In this document: positions 1 to 9,942 of the stretch, piece after piece | How positions within the stretch are numbered: position 1 is the stretch's first letter | How the letters are laid out: each line of letters opens with the position of its first letter | NCBI RefSeq assembly: GCF_009762325.1 | Contig: NZ_CP034348.1 | Coordinates: forward strand, 1-64,000 | Source: Roseovarius faecimaris | GTDB taxonomy: Bacteria > Pseudomonadota > Alphaproteobacteria > Rhodobacterales > Rhodobacteraceae | DNA: 64,000 nucleotides | Direction: 5' to 3' | Position numbers and translations under genes: made by a program | The notes under the pieces: generated by a model | What the model was told of the DNA's origin: nothing | Seen by the model: only the letters and a program-made list of their open reading frames with translations | Database searches by the model: none

Positions 1-1356
1 ATGACGAAAGAAGAATGGGGCCAGCTGAAGCAAGATCTGCGGAGCACTGTCGGGGCAAGCAACTACAAGAACTGGATTGAACCGCTTGACTATGTCGGCG
101 TAACCGACGGGATCGCCGTGTTTCATGTCCCGACCAGTTTCATGGGCAATTACGTGTCGCAGAATTTCGGCGACCGCATTCTCTACCAGATCAACCAGAT
201 GTCGTCGGATGTGCGCCGGGTGCAGTTCAAGGTACCTGCCAACGCCCCGCGCCGCCCGACCCGCACAGCGCCCCAGCCCGAAGCCGCGGCCGCCAGGCAA
301 GAGGATGACATGCTCATCCCGACCGCTCCGCTGGATGAGCGCTTCACCTTCGAGACCTTCGTCGTCGGCAAGCCGAACGAGCTCGCCCATGCCGCCGCCA
401 AACGCGTGGCAGAGGGCGGCCCGGTCACCTTCAACCCGCTCTTTCTCTATGGCGGCGTCGGCCTGGGCAAAACGCACCTGATGCACGCCATCGCCTGGGA
501 ATTGCAGGAAAACCGCCCCGAGCTGAATGTCGTCTACCTGTCGGCGGAACAGTTCATGTACCGCTTCGTGCAGGCCCTGCGCGACCGCAAGATGATGGAT
601 TTCAAGCAGATGTTCCGCTCGGTCGATGTGCTGATGGTGGATGACGTGCAATTCATCGCCGGCAAGGAAAGCACACAAGAGGAATTCTTCCACACGTTCA
701 ACGCGCTGGTGGATCAGAACAAGCAGATCATCATTTCCGGCGACCGCGCCCCGGGCGAGATCAAGAACCTCGAAGAGCGCATCAAATCGCGCCTGCAATG
801 CGGGCTGGTGGTGGATCTGCATCCCACCGATTACGAACTGCGCCTGGGCATCCTGCAATCCAAGGTCGACCGCTATCGCGCCCAATATCCGGATCTCGAC
901 ATGGCCGACGGTGTGCTGGAATTTCTGGCCCACCGGATCAGCACCAATGTCCGCGTGCTCGAAGGCGCGCTGACCCGGCTTTTCGCCTTTGCCTCGCTGG
1001 TCAAGCAGGAGGTGACGCTGGAGCTGACCCAGGATTGTCTGGCCGATGTGCTGCGCGCCTCCGAGCGCAAGATTTCCATCGAGGAAATCCAGCGCCGCGT
1101 GGCCGAACATTACAACATCCGCCTGAGCGAGATGATCGGCCCCAAACGCCTGCGCAATTTTGCCCGGCCGCGGCAGGTGGCGATGTATCTGTGCAAGCAG
1201 CTTACCTCGCGCAGTTTGCCCGAGATCGGCCGCCGCTTTGGCGGGCGTGACCACACGACGGTCATGCATGGGGTCAAACGGATCGACGAGCTGCGCATCC
1301 AGGACGCCCAGATCGCCGAAGACCTCGAAATCCTGCGCCGCACGCTCGAAAGCTGA
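1..1356 (+). CDS. dnaA: Chromosomal replication initiator DnaA
   Basis: DnaA binds DnaA boxes at oriC as an ATP-bound oligomer and opens the duplex. The 451 aa length is normal. Domain I covers about residues 1-75, a Pro/Ala-rich linker about 78-105, the AAA+ domain has Walker A GGVGLGKTH (151-159) and Walker B VLMVDDVQF (210-218), and domain IV carries the DnaA signature RDHTTVMHG (about 416-424). The window opens on the ATG, so the promoter and anything upstream are unseen. dnaN follows on the same strand after 167 bp, the usual order. The identity is certain; the N-terminus looks family-like, so the start is probably right. Confidence 0.98.
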   Translation: MTKEEWGQLKQDLRSTVGASNYKNWIEPLDYVGVTDGIAVFHVPTSFMGNYVSQNFGDRILYQINQMSSDVRRVQFKVPANAPRRPTRTAPQPEAAAARQEDDMLIPTAPLDERFTFETFVVGKPNELAHAAAKRVAEGGPVTFNPLFLYGGVGLGKTHLMHAIAWELQENRPELNVVYLSAEQFMYRFVQALRDRKMMDFKQMFRSVDVLMVDDVQFIAGKESTQEEFFHTFNALVDQNKQIIISGDRAPGEIKNLEERIKSRLQCGLVVDLHPTDYELRLGILQSKVDRYRAQYPDLDMADGVLEFLAHRISTNVRVLEGALTRLFAFASLVKQEVTLELTQDCLADVLRASERKISIEEIQRRVAEHYNIRLSEMIGPKRLRNFARPRQVAMYLCKQLTSRSLPEIGRRFGGRDHTTVMHGVKRIDELRIQDAQIAEDLEILRRTLES

Positions 1357-1523
1357 CCCGGGCCGCTCGTCCGCCCTCTCAGGCGGCCTCGCAAGGGCGG
1401 GGCCGCGCTTGACCTTCCGGGCATATCATCTGAAAACGGCATAAACCGCTTGATCGGGCAGGGGAAGGTGATACCGTGCCCCTCCCGGCTGAGACCGGGC
1501 ACCTGATACGAGGGAGCGAGGGC

Positions 1524-2642
1524 ATGAAATTCTCCATCGAACGCGGCGCGCTGCTCAAGGCTGTGTCACAGGCACAATCCGTCGTCGAGAGGCGCAACAC
1601 GATCCCGATCCTCGCCAATGTGCTGATCGAGGCCGAGGGCGACACCGTTCAGTTCCGCGCCACCGACCTCGATATCGAAGTGGTCGACAAGGCCCCGGCC
1701 AAGGTCGAGCGCGCAGGCGCCACCACGGTCAGCGCCGTGACCCTGCACGAGATCGTGCGCAAACTGCCCGATGGTGCGCTGGTCACGCTCAGCGATGACA
1801 GCGCCGCAGGGCGTCTGGCGGTCGAGGCGGGGCGGTCGAATTTCAACCTCGCCACCCTGCCCAAGGAAGATTTCCCGGTGATGGCGTCGTCGGAATATGC
1901 CTCCAACTTCAAGGCCAAGGCGGCCGAACTGCGCCGCCTCTTCGACAAGTCCAAATTTGCCATTTCCACCGAAGAAACCCGCTATTACCTCAACGGGGTC
2001 TATATGCATGTGGCGGATGCCGATGGCGGCAAGCAACTGCGCTGTGTCGCCACCGACGGGCACCGCCTGGCCCGGATCGACGCCGATCTGCCCGAAGGCG
2101 CCGCCGACATGCCCGGCGTGATCGTGCCGCGCAAGACCGTGGGCGAGTTGCGCAAGCTTCTGGATGAGGACGACATGGATATCGCTGTCTCGGTGTCCGA
2201 GACGAAAGTGCGCTTTGCCACGCCCGAGATCATCCTGACCTCCAAGGTGATCGACGGCACCTTCCCCGATTACACCCGCGTCATTCCCACCGGCAACACC
2301 CGCAAGATGGAGGTGGACGCCGCCGAGTTTGCGCAGGCCGTGGACCGGGTGGCGACCGTCAGCTCCGAACGCTCGCGCGCGGTGAAACTGGCGCTGGACG
2401 AGGATCGGCTGGTGCTCTCGGTCAACGCCCCCGACAGTGGCGCGGCAGAGGAAGAGCTGGCCGTGGCCTATGGCGACGAACGGCTTGAGATCGGCTTTAA
2501 CGCCAAATACCTGCTGGAGATTGCCAGCCAGGTGGACCGCGAGAACGCCGTGTTCCTGTTCAACTCCGCAGGCGATCCGACGCTGATGCGCGAAGGCAAT
2601 GACACATCGGCGGTTTATGTGGTCATGCCGATGCGCGTCTGA
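1524..2642 (+). CDS. dnaN: DNA polymerase III beta sliding clamp
   Basis: The beta clamp is a ring-shaped homodimer that tethers Pol III to DNA. The protein is 372 aa, a standard length, and begins MKFSIERGALLKAV with a conserved C-terminus ending VYVVMPMRV, the hydrophobic end of the third clamp domain. I chose the ATG at 1524 because the purine-rich GAGGGAGCGAGG sits just upstream and the family starts with MKF; an in-frame start at 1476 would add 16 unrelated residues. The 167-bp gap after dnaA probably holds its own promoter, though I cannot point to a convincing one. Confidence 0.98.
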   Translation: MKFSIERGALLKAVSQAQSVVERRNTIPILANVLIEAEGDTVQFRATDLDIEVVDKAPAKVERAGATTVSAVTLHEIVRKLPDGALVTLSDDSAAGRLAVEAGRSNFNLATLPKEDFPVMASSEYASNFKAKAAELRRLFDKSKFAISTEETRYYLNGVYMHVADADGGKQLRCVATDGHRLARIDADLPEGAADMPGVIVPRKTVGELRKLLDEDDMDIAVSVSETKVRFATPEIILTSKVIDGTFPDYTRVIPTGNTRKMEVDAAEFAQAVDRVATVSSERSRAVKLALDEDRLVLSVNAPDSGAAEEELAVAYGDERLEIGFNAKYLLEIASQVDRENAVFLFNSAGDPTLMREGNDTSAVYVVMPMRV

Positions 2643-2705
2643 CGGCATGGGAATGGCCCGTTCCGCTTTGCTGCTCAGCTGCCCGGACTCACGCTGCGCC
2701 GGGAT

Positions 2706-3497
2706 GTGATCTTGTCACGCACGGTCTTTCATGCGCGGCTTTTCGCGATCGGTCTCTGTCTGTCGATGGCCGCCTCGGTCATGGCGGAAACCTGCATCGA
2801 TGCGCCCGGCGCCCCCCCGCAAACCGACGTGCAGCGCGGGCTGTCCACCCTTTATGAAAATGCGATGCGGGCGCTGGAAAGCTTTCCGTCGCTTCGGGAC
2901 ACCGTGTCGGACCGGTCCCCCGGCCTTTGCTATGCAGAGCGGATGGATGGGGCGCATGGTTATCTCGATGTCGAGCGCAACCGCATCTACATCACGCAAG
3001 ACCTGCCGGAGGAGATGCAGCTGGGAATCCTTCTGCATGAAATCCGCCACCTGGATCAGATCGCGCTGGGGGCCTGCCCCTCTGATCACCTGGCGATGGA
3101 GGAATATGCCCGCGCCACCTTCGCGCTCGAAGCGGATGCAAGTGCGATCTCCCTTCTCGTTGCCTGGCAGCTGAAGGAAAAAGGCCAGCCCGCCGTCTGG
3201 TCGGCGCTATCCTCCTGGGACAGCCAGTCAGACATCGCGGCGCGTTTCAAGCAGGAGATGGCAACCGTTGGAACCACCGGCGCAGCCGTTTCAGCAGCCT
3301 TCGATCAGTGGTACGCCTCCGATCACCGGCGCGCGCAATACTACCTGTCGATCTGTAGCGCCTATCTCGACAGGCAGGACGCCAGCAAAGCCTTGCCGCG
3401 GTACCTCGTGCTCTCCCCTGCCTTTTTCGACGAACTGTGTACCCTGCCTGACGGTCAGCGCTACCTCTGCTCGGAACCGGAACATGCACGGCCCTGA
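2706..3497 (+). CDS. Exported putative zinc metallopeptidase, function unknown
   Basis: A 263 aa protein with a GTG start and a clear signal peptide (hydrophobic about 11-25, likely cut after VMA at 27). It contains HEIRH (H111-E112-H115), an HExxH zinc motif, with a possible third ligand in LEADA (E142), so it resembles a gluzincin-type metallopeptidase. It recalls the DUF6782 putative metallopeptidases, but I cannot verify that. Several cysteines in the mature part fit a periplasmic protein. It lies 63 bp after dnaN and 52 bp before recF, splitting a normally tight pair. Protease activity is inferred from the motif only. Confidence 0.7.
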   Translation: MILSRTVFHARLFAIGLCLSMAASVMAETCIDAPGAPPQTDVQRGLSTLYENAMRALESFPSLRDTVSDRSPGLCYAERMDGAHGYLDVERNRIYITQDLPEEMQLGILLHEIRHLDQIALGACPSDHLAMEEYARATFALEADASAISLLVAWQLKEKGQPAVWSALSSWDSQSDIAARFKQEMATVGTTGAAVSAAFDQWYASDHRRAQYYLSICSAYLDRQDASKALPRYLVLSPAFFDELCTLPDGQRYLCSEPEHARP

Positions 3498-3549
3498 CCG
3501 CAAGGATTTGCCACTGGAAAGCAACTCGCTCTCACGCTAGTCCGGATAT

Positions 3550-4653
3550 ATGGCCCTTTACCTGTCCTCCTTGTCGCTCTCGCATTTCCGGTCGCATCTC
3601 GGGGCGAAGCTGACGCTCGATGCGCGCCCTGTCGCGATCTACGGGCCCAATGGCGCGGGCAAGACCAACATCCTCGAAGCGGTTTCGCTGTTTTCTCCCG
3701 GGCGCGGGCTCCGGCGGGGGGCCGCGCAGGACATGGTCCGCAGGCCCGAGGCGCTGGGCTGGAAGCTGACCGGCATCCTGCACTCGCTCTACCAGACCCA
3801 CGAGGTCGAGATCTGGTCCGAAGGCGGGGCCGCGCGCCAGCTGAGGATCGACGGCAAGGCGGCAAGCCAGGTGGCGCTGGGCCGCATCGCGCGGGTGCTC
3901 TGGCTGATCCCCGCGATGGACCGGCTCTGGATCGAAGGGGCGGACGGGCGGCGGCGGTTCCTCGACCGGATCACGCTCAGCTTCATCCCGTCCCATGCCG
4001 AGGTCTCGCTTGTCTACGAAAAGGCCATGCGCGAACGCAACCGCCTGCTGAAGGACCAGGTGCGCGACGGGCATTGGTATGTCGCGGTCGAAAAACAGAT
4101 GGCCGAGGCGGGCAGCGCCATTCATGCCAACCGGCAGGCCGCGCTTGAGCTTATTCAGGGCGCGCAGGATGAGGCAGAGACAGCCTTTCCAACCGCCGAG
4201 CTGGAGCTGACCATGACCGAGGGCGAAATGCCCGCCAACGCCACCGATTTCCGCGAGGCGCTCTCGGAAAGCCGCTTTCGCGACCTCGCCGCGGGGCGCA
4301 CGCTCATTGGCCCGCACCGCGCGGATCTTTACGGGGTCTATGCGGCCAAGGGCGTGCCTGCCCGCGATTGCTCCACCGGCGAACAGAAGGCGCTTCTGGT
4401 TTCGCTCATCCTCGCCAATGGCCGCGCGCTCAAACGTGACTTCGGCGCGCCTCCCATCCTGCTGCTTGATGAGGTGGCCGCCCATCTCGATGCCACCCGC
4501 CGTGCCGCGCTTTATGACGAGATTTGCGCGCTTGGCTCTCAGGCGTGGATGACCGGCACCGGGCCCGAGCTTTTTACCGAGCTGGGCGACCGCGCGCAGC
4601 ACCTTGAGGTGACCGAGGCAGAGGGAACAAGCGCGGTGATGCAGCATTCATAG
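3550..4653 (+). CDS. recF: DNA replication and repair ATPase RecF
   Basis: RecF is an SMC-like ABC ATPase that helps load RecA at single-strand gaps with RecO and RecR. The protein is 367 aa, normal for the family. Walker A is YGPNGAGKTN (31-40), the signature region STGEQKALL lies near 277-285, and Walker B PILLLDEVAAHLD near 300. The start at 3550 gives the typical N-terminus with the SLSHFRSH strand before the P-loop. It is the third gene of the dnaA-dnaN-recF-gyrB series but is separated from dnaN by a metallopeptidase-like gene and from gyrB by two unrelated genes. Confidence 0.97.
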   Translation: MALYLSSLSLSHFRSHLGAKLTLDARPVAIYGPNGAGKTNILEAVSLFSPGRGLRRGAAQDMVRRPEALGWKLTGILHSLYQTHEVEIWSEGGAARQLRIDGKAASQVALGRIARVLWLIPAMDRLWIEGADGRRRFLDRITLSFIPSHAEVSLVYEKAMRERNRLLKDQVRDGHWYVAVEKQMAEAGSAIHANRQAALELIQGAQDEAETAFPTAELELTMTEGEMPANATDFREALSESRFRDLAAGRTLIGPHRADLYGVYAAKGVPARDCSTGEQKALLVSLILANGRALKRDFGAPPILLLDEVAAHLDATRRAALYDEICALGSQAWMTGTGPELFTELGDRAQHLEVTEAEGTSAVMQHS

Positions 4654-4738
4654 TACACTGCGACCTCGCGGCGATTGAGCTACCCGGTCGATACTGCTAA
4701 GCCCGGTCAAGCCAGAAGAGCACCGGGTGAGGGACCCC

Positions 4739-6229
4739 ATGTCGAACAACGATTTTGAGCCGCGTCACCTTGAGACGCTGGACCGCGACCTTGGGCGCCT
4801 GTCCAATCTGGAAATGGCCACCGCCTATGTCGGCCGGCCCCTTGTCGCCCCGGCCATCGGGCTGATTTTCATCATCATGGCCTGCCTGCTGGCGATGCTG
4901 CTGCTGGGCGAGACCACCAACACCTTCATCATCGTGGTGGCCGCCGGGTTCGGCGCCTACATGGCGCTGAATATCGGGGCCAATGACGTGGCCAACAATA
5001 TGGGCCCCGCCGTCGGCGCAAATGCCCTGACGATGGGCGGGGCCATCGCCATTGCCGCCATCTTTGAAAGCGCCGGTGCGCTTCTCGCGGGGGGCGACGT
5101 GGTATCGACCATCGCCAAGGGCATCATCGCGCCCGAAAGCATGCAGACGGCCTCGGTCTTTGTCTGGGCAATGCTGGCGGCACTCCTGTCTGCCGCGCTC
5201 TGGGTCAACCTGGCCACCTGGATCGGCGCGCCAGTCTCGACCACCCATTCGGTCGTTGGCGGCGTCATGGGCTCGGGCATCGCCGCGGCGGGCTTTGCTG
5301 CGGTCAACTGGGCCACGATGAGCAAGATCGCCGCAAGCTGGGTCATCTCGCCCGTGCTTGGCGGGCTGATCGCCGCCGCGTTCCTCTGGCTGATCAAGGC
5401 GCGGATCATCTATCAGGAGGACAAGATCGCCGCGGCCCGCAAATGGGTGCCGATCCTTGTGGGCATCATGGCAGGCGCCTTTGCCACATACCTCGCGATG
5501 AAAGGCTTGAAAAAGGTCATCAAGATCGACCTCGGCACCGCCGTGATGATCGGCGCGATGATCGGCGTGGCCATCTGGCTGGTGATGATCCCTGTGATCC
5601 GCCGGCAATCCGAAGGTCTGGAAAACCGCAACCGCTCGCTCAAGGTGCTCTTCGGCATTCCGCTGGTGATCTCGGCAGCGTTGCTGAGCTTCGCACACGG
5701 TGCCAATGACGTGGCCAATGCGGTGGGCCCGCTCGCCGCCATCGTCCAGGCCAGCCAGTCGGGCAACTTCACCGATGCGGTCTCGATCCCGCTCTGGGTC
5801 ATGGTCATCGGGGCGATGGGCATCTCTTTCGGCCTGTTCCTCTTTGGCCCGAAACTGATCCGCATGGTCGGCAGCCAGATCACCAAGCTCAACCCGATGC
5901 GCGCCTATTGCGTGGCGCTGTCGGCGGCGATCACCGTGATCGTGGCAAGCTGGCTCGGCCTGCCGGTCAGCTCCACCCACATCGCCGTTGGCGGCGTTTT
6001 TGGCGTCGGCTTCTTCCGCGAATGGGACAGCGCGCGGCGCATGCGCAACGCCCGTCTGGCCATCCCCGACCCGGCCGAGCAGCCGACCGAAGAGCGCCGC
6101 CGCCGCAAGCTCGTGCGCCGGTCGCATTTCATGACCATCATCTCGGCCTGGATCATCACCGTGCCCGCCGCTGCCGGGCTGTCGGCGGTGATCTTCCTTG
6201 TAATCCGGTCGATCTCGGGCGGCTCGTAA
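4739..6229 (+). CDS. PiT-family inorganic phosphate transporter
   Basis: A 496 aa inner-membrane protein with about ten hydrophobic segments. The family hallmark GANDVAN occurs twice, as GANDVANNMGP (about residues 80-90) and GANDVANAVGP (about 325-335), the two inverted PD001131 repeats of PiT phosphate:cation symporters. The central loop with basic residues is typical. Start chosen at the ATG 4739 preceded by GGTGAGGG; a GTG 12 bp upstream is in frame but would sit inside the ribosome site. The next gene begins 12 bp downstream, so the two may be cotranscribed. Substrate (phosphate, perhaps sulfate) is by family. Confidence 0.93.
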   Translation: MSNNDFEPRHLETLDRDLGRLSNLEMATAYVGRPLVAPAIGLIFIIMACLLAMLLLGETTNTFIIVVAAGFGAYMALNIGANDVANNMGPAVGANALTMGGAIAIAAIFESAGALLAGGDVVSTIAKGIIAPESMQTASVFVWAMLAALLSAALWVNLATWIGAPVSTTHSVVGGVMGSGIAAAGFAAVNWATMSKIAASWVISPVLGGLIAAAFLWLIKARIIYQEDKIAAARKWVPILVGIMAGAFATYLAMKGLKKVIKIDLGTAVMIGAMIGVAIWLVMIPVIRRQSEGLENRNRSLKVLFGIPLVISAALLSFAHGANDVANAVGPLAAIVQASQSGNFTDAVSIPLWVMVIGAMGISFGLFLFGPKLIRMVGSQITKLNPMRAYCVALSAAITVIVASWLGLPVSSTHIAVGGVFGVGFFREWDSARRMRNARLAIPDPAEQPTEERRRRKLVRRSHFMTIISAWIITVPAAAGLSAVIFLVIRSISGGS

Positions 6230-6241
6230 GGAGCGCGCCCG

Positions 6242-7048
6242 ATGACCGATACCGCCGTCAGTCCGCAGATGCGCGCCGCGATCGTGGCGCGCCTGAAGGA
6301 TATCGAGGCTGAAGAGCAGGTGCGTATCCTCTTCGCCATCGAATCCGGCTCTCGCGCCTGGGGGTTCCATTCACCCGACAGCGATTATGATGTCCGGTTT
6401 GTCTATGCCCGCCCGGTCGAATGGCATTACCGGCTGGAAAAGACCCGCGATGTCATTGAGCGGCCTATCGACGACGAACTCGACATCTCCGGCTGGGAAC
6501 TGGGCAAGGCACTGGGTCTGGCGATGCGCTCCAACGCCGTCATCGCCGAATGGCTGCAATCCCCCATCACCTATCTGGCCGATACAGAGGCGGTGCAACA
6601 GCTTACCGCCTTTGCGCGCGATGTGCTCGACCGCCGCTCTGTCACCTGGCATTACCTGGCGCTGCTTGAGCGTCAGAGGTCGCGGCTGGCGGCCCCGGAG
6701 GGCGGGATCCGGATCAAGCGGTATTTCTACGTGTTGCGCCCGTCTCTGGCACTGCGCTGGATGCGGCTCAACGATCAGGCGATGCCGCCGATGGACATGG
6801 CAACCCTGCGCGCCGGATGTGATCTCTCGCCCGATCTTGCCGCGTCGCTGGACCGGTTGACCCAGCAGAAGATGGCCGCGAAAGAGCGCGCCGAAAGCGC
6901 CGGGTCCGATCCGCTTCTGGACCGCTTCATCGCGGGCGAAGAGGTGGCTGCGCGCGATTGGCTGTCGCGCTCGGAAAGTCGGGCGCAGCCGCGTGACTGG
7001 CAGGCCGCAAACGCCCTGCACATGGCCCTGTCGCGTCGCGCCGGGTGA
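6242..7048 (+). CDS. RlaP-type nucleotidyltransferase (Pol beta superfamily)
   Basis: A 268 aa protein. The minimal nucleotidyltransferase core is visible: GSRAWGF (about 37-43) followed by SDYDVRFVY (about 47-55), where the two aspartates would bind metal. This arrangement is that of the RlaP family, named for an RNA-repair-associated DNA polymerase beta-like protein (PF10127). No RNA ligase, Pnkp/Hen1 or RtcB partner gene lies in this window, so the RNA-repair link is not supported here. It follows the PiT gene by 12 bp and is followed by two palindromes before gyrB. Its substrate is unknown. Confidence 0.8.
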   Translation: MTDTAVSPQMRAAIVARLKDIEAEEQVRILFAIESGSRAWGFHSPDSDYDVRFVYARPVEWHYRLEKTRDVIERPIDDELDISGWELGKALGLAMRSNAVIAEWLQSPITYLADTEAVQQLTAFARDVLDRRSVTWHYLALLERQRSRLAAPEGGIRIKRYFYVLRPSLALRWMRLNDQAMPPMDMATLRAGCDLSPDLAASLDRLTQQKMAAKERAESAGSDPLLDRFIAGEEVAARDWLSRSESRAQPRDWQAANALHMALSRRAG

Positions 7049-7056
7049 GCTTCGGA

Positions 7057-7091
7057 GTTTTGTACAAAACAGGGGTGGATTTTGTACAAAA
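7057..7091. promoter_or_regulatory. Pair of TTTTGTACAAAA palindromes upstream of gyrB
   Basis: A perfect 14-bp palindrome GTTTTGTACAAAAC (7057-7070) is followed by TTTTGTACAAAA (7080-7091). Their centres are 22 bp apart, about two helical turns, as expected for two dimers bound on one DNA face. A partial third copy, CGTACAATT, follows at 7092-7100. The pair starts 9 bp after the stop codon of the RlaP gene and lies about 85 bp upstream of the gyrB -35 box. I do not recognise the cognate regulator. Confidence 0.6.
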
Positions 7092-7119
7092 CGTACAATT
7101 CTCCGCTGGTTTCGCCTGA

Positions 7120-9648
<2,529 letters not shown>

Positions 9649-9942
9649 TCCGCTGTCAAGCGGAGTGCGCTGACGCGCACGCATGGTATCTCGGGCCTGC
9701 CTGCGGCCGGACCCTGCGCGCGTGTGGCGGGCGCGACGCCTCAAGCGAATTGTCTTGACAAGTGGCGGCCGTGGTCACAGCGTCACGCCAGAGATTTGAT
9801 GAGGGGCGCGATGCCACATCAGGTGCAGAACCGGCGTATTGGCCGCCGCGCGGAGCGGGTGGATCTGGTCGTCTAGACCGGGCGCATAACCGGGCGTCGG
9901 CCCGATATTGTCTGCTTTATCCTCACATCTCCGGACACATAC
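9649..9942. other. Intergenic region before the hyuAB operon
   Basis: This 294-bp gap holds two short hairpins just after gyrB (CCGCT/AGCGG around 9652-9664, GTGCG/CGCAC just after) that may end gyrB transcription. Near the right end an 8-bp direct repeat ACCGGGCG occurs at 9877-9884 and 9889-9896 with a 12-bp period. A TTGACA at 9754-9759 has no good -10 partner. I see no gene. Confidence 0.4.

Noticed and set aside
1357-1523. oriC or a DnaA-box cluster between dnaA and dnaN
   Set aside because: No TTATCCACA-like boxes or AT-rich unwinding element are seen; the origin must be elsewhere, perhaps upstream of the window.
4697-6370. 557-codon open frame on the minus strand opposite the phosphate transporter gene
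   Set aside because: Its protein is dominated by His, Asp, Arg and Gly, with no domain; it is the antisense shadow of a GC-rich membrane protein gene with clear homology.
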